Assembly (NCBI GenBank): GCA_028275345.1
Contig: JAPWUV010000005.1
Span: 185,894-249,893 of the forward strand
Direction of reading: 5' to 3'
From: a bacterium
GTDB lineage: Bacteria > Zhuqueibacterota > Zhuqueibacteria > Oleimicrobiales > Geothermoviventaceae
DNA: 64,000 nt
Part shown: positions 34,897 to 44,839 of the stretch, piece by piece
Position numbering within the stretch: the stretch's first letter is position 1
How the letters are laid out: each line of letters starts with the position of its first letter
The notes under the pieces: model-generated
Database searches by the model: none
What the model was told of the DNA's origin: nothing
What the model saw: the letters and a program-made list of their open reading frames with translations, nothing else
Program-made: the position numbers and the translations under genes

Positions 34897-37344
34897 TTAC
34901 CGGAGGAGGACCACTCGCCGGACTGCCCGCTCATGGCCTTGAATCGCTTCGACAAGGTAGGTTCCGCTGGGATGGCCCTCGCCCTTCCACACCACACTCA
35001 CAGGCGAAGCTCCGACCACACCCTCGTACCCGGTCTCCACGAGCTGCCCCCGCACATTCCAGATCAGGACCTTGAGGGGCTCGCCCGCGCGGGCTTGAAT
35101 GATCAACCTCGTGGCCCCGTTCGACGGATTGGGAAAGACATCCACGGCAAGCGGGAACGGGGTACCCAGCGGCGACTCGTGTCTTTCGGCCACAGCCGTT
35201 TCCAGCAGGCCGAAGAAGGCCAGGCACCTTGAGAGGAGCTCCCTTCGAACGGAAGCGTCCGAGACGGTCTCGAAGGGAAAACCGAAGACGATGACGCGAC
35301 ATTCGGCCGAGCCTCCCGGCACGGTGCCGGCGAAGCAGATCCCCGCCCCTTTCCCATTGGCGTACCGCAGGGCGAGCTGGGCGCCGGAAGCCGGGACGAG
35401 CACGTCCGGGTAGTCCTCGAAGTACGGGATCTCGCCGTACGCAAAGGAAAGCCCTTCGAAGGGCGAGCCGCGGGCCCCCTCTACCTCGTACGATTCGGCG
35501 TCATCGGCCTCATACGTGCAGCGGAGGAAATCGCGCAGAAAGGCCTTGTCGGAGCTTGATCCTTTGGCCCCCAGGTCCCACCCGAGCTCCGAGCCCGAGA
35601 CGAAAAGCCTGCCACCGGCACGCAGGAAGGCCTGCACACGACTCTGCTCCCGGACGCTAAAGGTCTCGTCTTCCGTCGACTCGTCTCCCAGCAGCCAGAA
35701 TACGGCGTCGTAGGCATCGAGCGGGACAACCCCCTCCTCGATCGACTCATTGGCACAGGTGTCGAATCCGAACCCCAGCTCGTACAGAGGCTCCGCGTAG
35801 AGGGTGGCGAACCAGTGGTACGGCCTCCCCCAGCTCCCGGACCCTCCCCAACGATCGAACCCGTCGACGATCAGAATCCGTCCTCGCTCACCCCGAGCTG
35901 TGGGATACACATCCGAACGGACGCTGATGTTCGGGGGCGAAGCATTGTCTTCCGCCGTGAGGCAAAATTGGGAGTAGTGGTCGCGCAGGGGGACGTCCCA
36001 TTGGGTCTCGTGGGGAGACAGGACCGCGACCGGCTGCGGGGGCAGCCGCCAGGGTTCTCCAGGCTCGTAGACGCAATAGTGCGTACCTTCTTCCGCAAGG
36101 GCCCCACGAAACTGCAACCGGAGACCGTCGCCCAGACTCGAGGCCCACAGCAGGGTGGGCGAAGGTAACAGCCGGGCCTCGGGCTCCTCTCCACCTTCCA
36201 GTAGGCGAGCCACAAGGGCGACTGTCAACTTGGCCACAGCTTCCAATTGATCCCCATTGAGTCTCGAGGGAGCATCCTCTGAGGTGTGGTAAAAGGGGTT
36301 GCGAAGGTAGAAAGGCCACTTGGTCTGCCAGGGAGGATCGTTCTCGATCAGAAGGAGAGCCGGGACTCCGCGTCGCGCAAACGCCTCGTGGTCGCTGTAG
36401 GTGCGGTACGGGAAGGGGGGCTCATTGCACTCCAAAGGGAGGCCGAGCTCTCTGATCAGCGATCGCCCCAAATGGGCAAGCCACTGAGAGCGGTCATCCG
36501 CCACAAACTCCACGTAGCACCCAATGGGGTTGTAGGCGACCATGTCCACGTTCACCATGCCCCTTACCCGCCAAGCCTCCTCTTGTAGCCGGCGGGCGAG
36601 CGAGGCGCTGCCGAGGTGATGCCTCAAGCTGTCGGGCACGCTGGTGGGGATGGCGGGATTCGTCTCCTCCGCCCCGAAGGCCGCGACGAGAAGTGTGCGC
36701 CGGGGCCGAAGGCCCCCTTCGCGCAAAGCACGCACGGCTTCCAGTACCACGGCAACGCCCGACGCATTGTCGTCGGCACCGAGTGCCCTCAAACTGGCCC
36801 AGGAAGTAGCCCACCCCGGCTCATTGCTCGCCGAACAGTCGTAGTGGGCCCCCAGCACAATCACCTCACCCGCTAGCTCGAAGCCCCGGAGAAGGCCCAA
36901 CACGTTCCTCAACGGATACTCATTGAGAGGCGGGACGGCGAAGCCAGCGCGAAACGTGTCGACCCACACGGAATCGAGCCCCACGGACCGAAACTCCCGA
37001 AGGAGCCAATTGGCCGCGCTGTCATTCCCCGCCGTGAAGGTGACGCGGGATCCATGCCCCCCAGCGGAGGCCAAAAGCTCGACGTTCTGTAAGAGCCTTT
37101 CCCTCGAAATGAGCTCGATCCAAGGGTTTGCCGATGGCTGAGCCCATGAGGAGCACGCGGTGAGCAGCGCTGCCGCTCGCAGCCCCTGCTTCAGCGCGCT
37201 CAGGAGACTGCTGCCCCCTCGCCTTGTCCCGCACCGCACGACCCGGTCACGCCCCTGCACGTTTACCGCCGCACCTCGGCGCGAAATCGGCCCCGCGGCG
37301 TACCGAAGTACCTTCGCCCACCTCGTCCGGGGGTGCACTTTCAA
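34897..37344 (-). CDS. Secreted M28 zinc aminopeptidase with T9SS-type sorting tail
   Basis: This is up to 815 residues. The first codon, a TTG at 37344, overlaps the stop of the barrel gene; a later GTG nearer the signal peptide (ALKQGLRAAALLTACSSWAQP) is possible. The M28 peptidase domain has all five zinc ligands: His and Asp in VLGAHYDC, Asp in GADDNASGV, Glu in FGAEETNP, Asp in MVNVDMVAYN and His in NPFYHTSEDAPS. Family members release N-terminal amino acids from peptides. A middle beta-rich and ThuA-like region (~500-700; DAVFWLLGDEST, LFVSGSELGWDLG) follows. The sorting tail is last (DVFPNPSNGATRLI, HPSGTYLVEAIQG). Its place after two PorV-type genes suggests it is a cargo of the same export route. 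Confidence 0.88.
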   Translation of the reverse strand: MKVHPRTRWAKVLRYAAGPISRRGAAVNVQGRDRVVRCGTRRGGSSLLSALKQGLRAAALLTACSSWAQPSANPWIELISRERLLQNVELLASAGGHGSRVTFTAGNDSAANWLLREFRSVGLDSVWVDTFRAGFAVPPLNEYPLRNVLGLLRGFELAGEVIVLGAHYDCSASNEPGWATSWASLRALGADDNASGVAVVLEAVRALREGGLRPRRTLLVAAFGAEETNPAIPTSVPDSLRHHLGSASLARRLQEEAWRVRGMVNVDMVAYNPIGCYVEFVADDRSQWLAHLGRSLIRELGLPLECNEPPFPYRTYSDHEAFARRGVPALLLIENDPPWQTKWPFYLRNPFYHTSEDAPSRLNGDQLEAVAKLTVALVARLLEGGEEPEARLLPSPTLLWASSLGDGLRLQFRGALAEEGTHYCVYEPGEPWRLPPQPVAVLSPHETQWDVPLRDHYSQFCLTAEDNASPPNISVRSDVYPTARGERGRILIVDGFDRWGGSGSWGRPYHWFATLYAEPLYELGFGFDTCANESIEEGVVPLDAYDAVFWLLGDESTEDETFSVREQSRVQAFLRAGGRLFVSGSELGWDLGAKGSSSDKAFLRDFLRCTYEADDAESYEVEGARGSPFEGLSFAYGEIPYFEDYPDVLVPASGAQLALRYANGKGAGICFAGTVPGGSAECRVIVFGFPFETVSDASVRRELLSRCLAFFGLLETAVAERHESPLGTPFPLAVDVFPNPSNGATRLIIQARAGEPLKVLIWNVRGQLVETGYEGVVGASPVSVVWKGEGHPSGTYLVEAIQGHERAVRRVVLLR

Positions 37345-38372
37345 AATTCCAGAGATAGCGAGATCTTTCGGACGTTGTCCAGCCGCCCGAAATCGCAGTA
37401 AGCGAGGTCAGCCTTGACGACGACGGAAGCCGTCACCGGGTACCGGAGTCCCACCCCGGCGGTGAAACCCTCCTCCCCATCTCTCAGGAATAGGCTCTTG
37501 TAGCCAGCTCGCGCGAAGAAGTAGCCCCGAAACGCGTACTCCAACCCGAGGTTCATGTACTCCGTGTTGTCGTTGGGATGGACAGCATCCACGCCGATGG
37601 AGAGCCGGTTCCAGTTGTCTTGTAGGAGCTCGGCTCCGATCCCCACCCGGAAGATGAGCGGCATGGGCCAGCGGTCGGTATCGAGATGGGCGAGGATCCG
37701 ATCATTGTTGCCGCTCTTCACCGGATCGATATCATGGGTGACCTGGGTATCCTTGCCTTCGAGGCGCATCTTCGTACCGAAGTTGGAAATGCTCATCCCC
37801 AAGCGCATTCCGTGGAACTGGGTAGTGAAGAGCGTGCCCACATCCACAGCAAACCCACTGGCTCGCATGTGCCAGACCGTCTCATGGACATACTTGGCCG
37901 TGAAGCCCATGGAAAAGCGATCCGTGATGCTCCACCCGTAACTTCCGGCAAGGGCGAAGGAACTGGCGCTGAACCGCTCTCCGGTTCCCTCAGGGTAGAA
38001 GACGGTTCGCACTTCCATCTCGCCTATGCTGAGGTTGGTGAGGCTGAAGCCCAGCGCTCGATCCGGCCCGAGCTTCAGAACGAAGCCGGCGTAATCGAAG
38101 CTGATGTCAGCGAGCCAGTCGGTATGACTCAGCAGGAGCTCATTCCGGGGAAGCCGGGAGATCCCGCCCACATTCCAGTAGAGCGCGGAGGCATCGTTCG
38201 CGTGTCCCACGAAGCCGCCGCCCATTCCTAACGCGCGGCCTCCCACTTCGATCTCTAGGAACGGAGCGGCCGTCGTCCCCACCTTGGACACATTCCGCAC
38301 GAACTGCGCTTCGGCCCGATGCCCGGCTCCACACAAGGCACCCGCCAGCGCCAGAGCCAAGTACCGCTTCAT
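37341..38372 (-). CDS. PorV/PorQ-family outer-membrane barrel (second copy)
   Basis: This is a 343-residue secreted protein with a signal peptide (MKRYLALALAGALCGAG) and a strong ribosome site (GGAGGAGACTCC). The N-terminus of the barrel, GTTAAPFLEIEVGGRALGMG followed by ANDASALYWNVGGISRL, is the PorV/PorQ (UPF0164) signature. The end is a C-terminal beta-strand with terminal Phe (ISLSLEF), as expected of outer-membrane barrels. PorV in T9SS shuttles cargo from the translocon to the attachment complex. It is clearly homologous to the barrel at 44840-45892 (shared HTDWLADISFDYAGF/HTAWLADVSYDFAGL and VDAVHPNDN). It ends the second module and overlaps the peptidase start. Confidence 0.9.
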   Translation of the reverse strand: MKRYLALALAGALCGAGHRAEAQFVRNVSKVGTTAAPFLEIEVGGRALGMGGGFVGHANDASALYWNVGGISRLPRNELLLSHTDWLADISFDYAGFVLKLGPDRALGFSLTNLSIGEMEVRTVFYPEGTGERFSASSFALAGSYGWSITDRFSMGFTAKYVHETVWHMRASGFAVDVGTLFTTQFHGMRLGMSISNFGTKMRLEGKDTQVTHDIDPVKSGNNDRILAHLDTDRWPMPLIFRVGIGAELLQDNWNRLSIGVDAVHPNDNTEYMNLGLEYAFRGYFFARAGYKSLFLRDGEEGFTAGVGLRYPVTASVVVKADLAYCDFGRLDNVRKISLSLEF

Positions 38373-38425
38373 GGAGTCTCCTCCGCTGGAGCCTGATACT
38401 GGTCTTCCTGCTCACGCGGCGCGGG

Positions 38426-41400
38426 CTACTTGATCACGGCGAATTTGCCCACTTTTTCCCCGATGCCCGGCGCCTCCACATGGTAGATGTACACGCCGTA
38501 GGCGATTTCCAGCCCGTCCTTGGACAGCATGTCCCAGCTCTCGCTTCCGTCATCGATGGGGGCGTCGTGGACCAGCGTGTCGACCAGGTATCCGCGCACG
38601 GTGTAGATGCGGATCACACACTTGGCGGGCAAGTGGATGAAGTCGAGCTTGCGCCGCCCACGGCCGAACTTGTACACGTGCTGCGGCTCCCAGCTGGCCG
38701 TCACCACGTACGGGTTCGGCACCACGGCGATGCGCGAAAGGAGGCTATCCCGTCCAACCTTCGTCTGCGGGATATGAAGTTTGGCCCCCTCCGTCTCCCA
38801 TTCGAAAACATCCGCGGCGGTGAACGGCTTGCGAATGGCAAGATGGAAGACCTCCCCCGGCTGCGGCTTCCTTCCTCCTCCTGCGGGAGCCCAGAACTTC
38901 ACCTGCCATGTCCCACGATATCGGGTCCCCACCCGTTCGGCGGGGATGACGGCGTCCTGGTCCCCCAAGGCGCTGTCGCCGTTCACGTCCATGAACACGA
39001 AGTCCACCGTGTCGCCCCGTGTGACGTCGAACACTAGGAACTTGGCCGGCTTCCGCCCGTTGACGCTGTACGCCATGACCCGATCGTAGACGACGATTTC
39101 GTAGTCATAGGGTACCGCAAGGCCTTGATTGGGATAAAGCTGGATCACGCCCCGCAGGTCGCTCACTTGCCGGTATCTCGAAGGCAGTGGATCTCCGCCG
39201 GGGATGAAGCCGTATCGTTCCAACGCGTCGCGGAGCTTTGCTCCTTGCAGCCAACCACTGCGTACCGTGTCCGGCGCCAAGGGATCGTCCCACACCCGCA
39301 CGCGCAATCCGTCGAAGTAGTCGTTGAAGTCTTGCCCAGCAAGGTAGGGGCTGCGGTAAATCGGGTAGTAGCGGTAGGAGATGACGAGCCAGCTTTCCGG
39401 GGAAATCCTCCCCCCGCGGATGGCTCGAATCATCCCGCGGTCGAAATCCACCTCGTAGTCCAGGCCTCTTTCGAACGTGCGCCCGCTTCCGACCTCCCGG
39501 ACGGTCACGGAACTCGGGACGAGATGCGCCACCGGCAGCCGATGCCACAAAGTATCCAGCTTCAACGTGTCCAGCCGGTTTTGGAGATCTTCCACGGTGA
39601 AGACCTTCCCGTCGGGTGTAGCGTCATCGAAGGTGAGTTGGTAGCGCGCTCCGTCCAGGACGCGGGCGGGATCGATGGCATCCACCTGGATCCTTCCCGT
39701 CCCGGTCCCTCGGATGTGCCGAATGCTGCCATCTTCGGTGCTGCGCTCCGGCGGAGGCACGTAGCCGGCCGCGGGGGCGTCGGGCGTCACGACCACGGTG
39801 TTCACGTCGGTCTCGATGACCCTTCCCGTAGCGTCGGTCACGATCCGCTTCGTACACTCAGCCGGGGCGATGGGCTGCAGATTGGGAAGCTCGGAGATTC
39901 CCCGCTCGTAGAAGTCCTTGTCGTACCCCTGGTCGTACGAGCAGACGGCGTAGTAGTACGTTTGCCCATTCTCGACCGTCGTGTCGGTCCAGCAGTATCG
40001 CAGGCCTGTATCCCGCCCCATGTCGAACTGGATCCCATTAAAGGCAATGGGGTGCGGGCCCTTGAGGCCGTTGATCTTGTCGAACTGGGCGATTGGCTTG
40101 TTGAACGTCCGGTTCCCGTAGGCGTCGGTGATGACCCAGCTTTCCAAGAAGGCGGGGTCCGTGGCGCGGTAGATCCGGTAGCCCTCGAAGTCCCGCCCGT
40201 AGATGGGGTCTCGCGTGTAAAGCTCCGCCGTCTTATCCCAGTAGAGCGTGACCTTGTGGTCCCCGGGCACGGCCACCACATTGGGCTTCACCGGCGGCTT
40301 GGCGAAGGAATAGTCCGCGTCGTAGATCTGCTGCATTGTCACCGCATTCCGCAGGATATCATCGTAATCCTCGCCGAGGAGAAGGGCGATGGCGAACTTC
40401 CGCTTCTGCCCGTGGGGGAGAGGGAAGTAGCCGGATCCGTACATGAAGGTCAGATCCACCGTCTGCTGAATCTCGTTGAAATTGCCCGGCACCTGACGCC
40501 GCCAGAGATCCTCGTCGTTCTGCATGGTAATGCCTGGCCAGGCCGCCGCGTTGAAGCTGGTCAGCCCGATCTGATCGGATTCGTCGTTGTCGGTGTACTC
40601 GAAGTTCGGCTCCCCCGGGTCAGGTTTTCCGTTGCCTTCCGTCCCATCCCAATCCGGACCGGGGTAGTACGGATCTTCGGGACCGATGCCATCGCTTCCG
40701 ACGTCGTCCAGAGCCGGGTTCCAATCTCCGTCGTTGTCGATGCCGTCGCTCTGGCTCTCGTCCACCAGTCCGTCTCCGTCATTGTCCTTGCCGTCCAGGG
40801 GATCGCCGGGAGATTCCAAGAACTTGAAGCCGAAGTAGGCGCAGGGCCCGCCCCAGGCCCCGCGGTTGTCGTGGTCCCACTGGTAGACGATGTCGTTTTG
40901 GGTGTCGAACCAGGCGTCGTCATCCCTCTGGTCACCGTCGTCCCCGACATCCGCATCGCCGTACATTCCGAAGACGACTTTCTCGTAGTCGGTCTTGCCC
41001 GTATTCGTGATCCAGTAGGTCCAGATGATGATGTCCTCGGCAGCCGGATGGGCCCATTGGTATCCCCGCACCTCCACCTCGAGGGCCAAGCCCCTTTTGC
41101 TGCTGTCTTCGGGATCGGGATAAAACTCGAACTCATTGTTCAGGTAGTCGTCGATATGGAAGTAAGATTCCTGGTCGGCACGAGCGTACTTCCCGTACTG
41201 GCCATTCCAGAAGCCATCCCAGCTGGCATCTTTGTTGGGCCAATGGCGGGGCCAGGTCTCGGGCTTGTCGCTCATGGCCACCTTGTCTTGATCCGGATTG
41301 GCGTAGCCTGGCACAGGCCAAAAGCCCCAACGAAGTCCGGTGCGCGGGTTGAGATCCGCCGAGCCCGGGTAGACGATGGCGTCGCTGAAGATGTGCCGGA

Positions 41401-41704
41401 TTTGGCCCCACTTGTCCCGAACCTCCGCGCCGATCACGGGGGTGAATTCCGCAAAGTAGCTATGCCCTGAGCCTTTGGGATAGACGCCGGACTCGATGCG
41501 CGCCGTGGCCCAGTCCCCGATCCCTCCGTCGTTGTAGAAGATGGTGTAGATCTTATTGCCGTCGTGGATCCCCTTCTTCTTGAAGGCGGGATCGCCCGCG
41601 GACTTCTTGAGCCACGCTTTTGTCGCAGGACCGCCGGCTTGCACTCCACCCGCGGCCATCATCACCGCCAGGGCTAAAGCGATCCCAAGAACGCGCCGCC
41701 CCAT
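38426..41704 (-). CDS. Large exoprotein A: TSP3-like calcium repeats, FN3, sorting-like tail
   Basis: This has 1,092 residues. I chose the ATG at 41704 because AGAGGAGGT lies upstream and a signal peptide begins there (RRVLGIALALAVMMAAGGVQA). The N-terminal ~300 residues are rich in Trp, Tyr and Asp and match no family I know. At ~303-381 there are acidic thrombospondin-type-3-like calcium loops (DGKDNDGDGLVDES, DGIDNDGDWNP). An FN3-type domain follows (VTLYWDKTAELY, FEGYRIYRATDPAF), then beta-rich modules (RTFERGLDYEVDF). The C-terminus is a sorting-like sandwich (AVVPNPYVV, IRIYTVRGYLVDTL, YGVYIYHVEAPGIGEKVGKF). It sits between a TonB receptor and a PorV barrel, an order repeated at 44840-52175. 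I infer a surface-anchored partner of the receptor; the function is unknown. Confidence 0.85.
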   Translation of the reverse strand: MGRRVLGIALALAVMMAAGGVQAGGPATKAWLKKSAGDPAFKKKGIHDGNKIYTIFYNDGGIGDWATARIESGVYPKGSGHSYFAEFTPVIGAEVRDKWGQIRHIFSDAIVYPGSADLNPRTGLRWGFWPVPGYANPDQDKVAMSDKPETWPRHWPNKDASWDGFWNGQYGKYARADQESYFHIDDYLNNEFEFYPDPEDSSKRGLALEVEVRGYQWAHPAAEDIIIWTYWITNTGKTDYEKVVFGMYGDADVGDDGDQRDDDAWFDTQNDIVYQWDHDNRGAWGGPCAYFGFKFLESPGDPLDGKDNDGDGLVDESQSDGIDNDGDWNPALDDVGSDGIGPEDPYYPGPDWDGTEGNGKPDPGEPNFEYTDNDESDQIGLTSFNAAAWPGITMQNDEDLWRRQVPGNFNEIQQTVDLTFMYGSGYFPLPHGQKRKFAIALLLGEDYDDILRNAVTMQQIYDADYSFAKPPVKPNVVAVPGDHKVTLYWDKTAELYTRDPIYGRDFEGYRIYRATDPAFLESWVITDAYGNRTFNKPIAQFDKINGLKGPHPIAFNGIQFDMGRDTGLRYCWTDTTVENGQTYYYAVCSYDQGYDKDFYERGISELPNLQPIAPAECTKRIVTDATGRVIETDVNTVVVTPDAPAAGYVPPPERSTEDGSIRHIRGTGTGRIQVDAIDPARVLDGARYQLTFDDATPDGKVFTVEDLQNRLDTLKLDTLWHRLPVAHLVPSSVTVREVGSGRTFERGLDYEVDFDRGMIRAIRGGRISPESWLVISYRYYPIYRSPYLAGQDFNDYFDGLRVRVWDDPLAPDTVRSGWLQGAKLRDALERYGFIPGGDPLPSRYRQVSDLRGVIQLYPNQGLAVPYDYEIVVYDRVMAYSVNGRKPAKFLVFDVTRGDTVDFVFMDVNGDSALGDQDAVIPAERVGTRYRGTWQVKFWAPAGGGRKPQPGEVFHLAIRKPFTAADVFEWETEGAKLHIPQTKVGRDSLLSRIAVVPNPYVVTASWEPQHVYKFGRGRRKLDFIHLPAKCVIRIYTVRGYLVDTLVHDAPIDDGSESWDMLSKDGLEIAYGVYIYHVEAPGIGEKVGKFAVIK

Positions 41705-41800
41705 GGCGTAATGACCTCCTCTCATCCGGTCTCCCACCTGTTTTCCTCCAAATCGCCCGGGAGAAGCTTCTTGCGCCATTCGGGCACGGCCTCCCGAATA

Positions 41801-44548
41801 TCAGAAACCGACCTCCAATCCCACCTTGATCTGCCGCGGTTCCGAGTAGAAGTCCGGGCGCAACAGGTACTCCTCCAACGTGTTCGGCCCGTACACTCTG
41901 CCCGTATACCGCGGGATGAGGGTGTACCCGGCTCGCCCCGTGTCGGTGTATACGAAGTCCTCGTTGAGCCGGTCCAGGAGGTTGTACACGTTAGCGAAGA
42001 GCGCCAGTCTGATCCCGCCGATGCGGAACGTGCGCTGCAGGCGCAAATCCAGGTTGAAGCGGACGGGCTTGCGTTCGCTGTTCTCAAACGCGACCCGATA
42101 GCCCCGGTACTCGGGCGTGTAGGGGAGGCCGCTACCGTAGCTCGCCACCACGCTGATGCTCCATTTGGGGAGCCGACCGACGGTGATCACCGCGTTCAGG
42201 GTGTGCGTCTGGTCCCAGTCCAAGGGGACGAACTGCTTTTCCGGTTCCAGCCCATTGGCCTCATCGTAAAAGGCGGCCGCCGGATCCGAGGCGCTTCCCT
42301 CCGCCACCCCGTAGGTGTAATCCACATTGGCTGAGACCCATCCCCTGTGCCTTTTCTCCAGCGAAAAGACGATGCCCCGCACGTTGGCGTAATCCCGGTT
42401 GATGTAAAGCGCATACCGATTTCCGGCAATGTACGTCTCGTGGATCTCCGTCCCGAGCCAATCCCGAATGTCCTTGTAGTACGCCGTGACGTCGATCCCG
42501 ATGTCCTCGGTCAGCTGCTGCTGAAGACCGAATTCGTAGCTCACCGTCCGCTGCGGCTCCAAATCGGGATTGCCCATCGTCGTGCTCAGCCCCATCCCCA
42601 CCTCGAAATCCGGGTTGGTGTACAGGTAAGCGTATTCCGGGATCTCCAGGAAGTGGCCGTACGAGAAGTGGATCACGCCTTGATCGCTGATCGGGTAAGC
42701 GACGCCGATCCGTGGGCTGATTTGATCCTTCGGCCGACTCGAGCGATACCAGAAGGACTTCCGCTCTTCCAGGGTGTAGGGGATCAGTTGCTCGGGAGGC
42801 AGACTCACGTCCCAGTTCTTGTACTGGTGCGAGGGACGGATGGGGTTGTACACATCCGGGTCCCGTGGGTCCGCGGGAAAACGGCCGTCCGGCCAGAAGC
42901 GCTCGTACCGGATGCCGAGATTGACGATCATGTCCTTCAGCTCGATCTTGTCCTGCACGTAGGCGGCCACGTCCTGCGGATGATGCACGTAGGCGTCGTA
43001 GTTGGGCGAGCTTTCGAACCCAGGGACCCATGGATACGGTACCACCGGCTTCCAGTTGGACCGCTCGTCCACCAGGATGGAGAAGCTTTCGTACCACAGT
43101 CGATTCCGATGGTACTCGATTCCAGCCTTCACCTGATGGATCTTCGTGACTTGGCTAGTTATGTCGAAGCGCAGCCCGTGGGTGGTTGTGCTCCGGCGCG
43201 TATGCCCCATGTAGACGCCGCCCGCATAGAAACGATACCCTGAACACGCCTTGAAACGATCGGGACTCACGTAACGAGAGTCGTAAGGGTTCTCGTAGAC
43301 GTACGATTTGGTCCCCGTGTAGAAGTAGGAATACTTGGCCGTGTAAAAAGTTCGGGGACTGAGCTGATGGGTCCACGTGAGGATCCCCGTGTAGCCGCGC
43401 TTGTAGTAGTTTGGAACACCATCCGGATCGAGCTTGTACTTGTGCCAGTAGGGTTTGGACCAGCTATCGTCCATCATGCCGGTGAGGGTGAGCTTGACCC
43501 CTGGGGTGATGGAGTAGGAGAGCTTGAGCAATCCGCTCCACTTGCGATACGGGTTCATGGGTACGGGCTTCCGGTCCCCGGTCTCCTCGATGTGCCACAG
43601 GGTCGAATCCGGGTTCGAGAAATCATTGGAATCCTGCGGCGAGTAGCGCCTCAAGCCCCAAAGCCAGCCCTCGCTGTCCAGAAAGCGCCCGTCGAAAAAG
43701 AACGTAGCCCGACGCCCCACCCAGGGAACTGGGCCGCTGAGATTGGCCTGGAGGTCCTTCACAGCGGTGGGGCTGACTTGCCCGATATTGTAGAAGATGT
43801 GGTCGTGCGTGCTAACCCAATCGCCAACATATCCCCGCAGACTGCCGGTGAAGCGATCGCTCCCCTCTTTAGTGATGATGTTCACCACCCCCGACATCGC
43901 CTGGCCATACTCCGCGTTGAATGTGCCGCTGACCAGCTCAATCTCCTGAATGGCGCTGTTCTCGATCGAGATTGCCATGCCCGAGCTGTAGGGATCCGTG
44001 ACGCTGATCCCGTCGATCATGTACACCACCTCTCCGGCACGGCCACCCCGGATGTGCAGCTCTCCGCCGGCCCCTTGCACCACGCCTGCCTGAAGGGAGA
44101 GCACCTGCTGGAAATTCTCCACGGGCATGGCCTGGATCTGCTCGCTGCTCAGAATGGCGCGGCTGGAGGTGATGTCCGGCTGGACCAATGGCCGCTCGGC
44201 CACCACCTCCACCGTCCGGCCCAGATCCACCACGGTCTGTTGGAGGCGGAAGTCAAGTCGCGTGGTCAAATCCACCCGCACGCGGACCTGAACCTGCCGC
44301 ATCTTCTGATACCCGATCATCGAAGCGAGAACGGAATAGGTGCCCGGTGGCACGTTCAGGATCACGTACTCCCCATTGATGTCCGTGGCAGCCCCGAGGG
44401 TAGTCCCTTCGATGACGATATTCACCCCGGGCAAGGGCTCCCCGGTCTCGGCATCGACCACCCTCCCCGCGATCTTGCCCGTGGTGCCCGCCTGAGCCAT
44501 CGTTGCCAGGCCCATGAGGAGAACGACACTCAGCCATCCTCTTCTCAT
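41801..44548 (-). CDS. TonB-dependent receptor of module 2
   Basis: This outer-membrane receptor has 915 residues from the ATG at 44548. The signal peptide (RRGWLSVVLLMGLATMAQA) is followed by a carboxypeptidase-regulatory domain (GKIAGRVVDAETGEPLPGVN, NVPPGTYSVLASMIGYQ). The plug has LHIRGGRAGEVVYMIDGISV and NAEYGQAMSGVVNIITKEG. The barrel ends in YSEPRQIKVGLEVGF with the terminal Phe expected for BAM recognition. It is closely related to the receptor at 49359-52175 along its full length (same FNAEYG, HFSYGHF and PLDWDQTHTLNA/PLDWDQRHTLNA blocks). It heads module 2, after a 291-bp gap with no clear promoter. There is no SusD homologue next to it; the large exoprotein takes that position. The substrate is unknown. 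Confidence 0.93.
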   Translation of the reverse strand: MRRGWLSVVLLMGLATMAQAGTTGKIAGRVVDAETGEPLPGVNIVIEGTTLGAATDINGEYVILNVPPGTYSVLASMIGYQKMRQVQVRVRVDLTTRLDFRLQQTVVDLGRTVEVVAERPLVQPDITSSRAILSSEQIQAMPVENFQQVLSLQAGVVQGAGGELHIRGGRAGEVVYMIDGISVTDPYSSGMAISIENSAIQEIELVSGTFNAEYGQAMSGVVNIITKEGSDRFTGSLRGYVGDWVSTHDHIFYNIGQVSPTAVKDLQANLSGPVPWVGRRATFFFDGRFLDSEGWLWGLRRYSPQDSNDFSNPDSTLWHIEETGDRKPVPMNPYRKWSGLLKLSYSITPGVKLTLTGMMDDSWSKPYWHKYKLDPDGVPNYYKRGYTGILTWTHQLSPRTFYTAKYSYFYTGTKSYVYENPYDSRYVSPDRFKACSGYRFYAGGVYMGHTRRSTTTHGLRFDITSQVTKIHQVKAGIEYHRNRLWYESFSILVDERSNWKPVVPYPWVPGFESSPNYDAYVHHPQDVAAYVQDKIELKDMIVNLGIRYERFWPDGRFPADPRDPDVYNPIRPSHQYKNWDVSLPPEQLIPYTLEERKSFWYRSSRPKDQISPRIGVAYPISDQGVIHFSYGHFLEIPEYAYLYTNPDFEVGMGLSTTMGNPDLEPQRTVSYEFGLQQQLTEDIGIDVTAYYKDIRDWLGTEIHETYIAGNRYALYINRDYANVRGIVFSLEKRHRGWVSANVDYTYGVAEGSASDPAAAFYDEANGLEPEKQFVPLDWDQTHTLNAVITVGRLPKWSISVVASYGSGLPYTPEYRGYRVAFENSERKPVRFNLDLRLQRTFRIGGIRLALFANVYNLLDRLNEDFVYTDTGRAGYTLIPRYTGRVYGPNTLEEYLLRPDFYSEPRQIKVGLEVGF

Positions 44549-44839
44549 TGCCGAAATCCCTCGCTCCAATCGCTCCTTCGCTTCGGACAAAGCCAATTCA
44601 CCGCCGGGCGCGGATCTCCGCCCGCAAGCCCCTGCCCGTAGCGGTCAGAGTCCACTCCAAGCGGAAGCCTCGACCGCGCTCGGACTCGCCGTCGGTGGCG
44701 GAACTCGGGGCGCGCTTGCCATCTGTTGCTGCACAAGCTCCGGCGTGCACAAGACCGCAGGTAGCGCCCTTGGCCCCCTTTCGCCGCCCCCTGGTCCAGC
44801 CTCCAGGGGATCAGCGCCGAAATCCTTCGTGGAGCGTGT
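44549..44839. other. Gap between the two receptor/exoprotein/barrel modules
   Basis: The 291 bp between the first barrel gene and the second receptor gene hold no convincing ORF, terminator or promoter. It is the longest gap inside the minus-strand block and marks the junction of the duplicated modules. Confidence 0.5.

Noticed and set aside
39125..41470. 781-codon plus-strand frame opposite exoprotein A
   Set aside because: It mirrors the Asp-rich calcium loops as Val/Ile repeats, has no start signal, and its counterpart has a paralogue that conserves the minus-strand reading.
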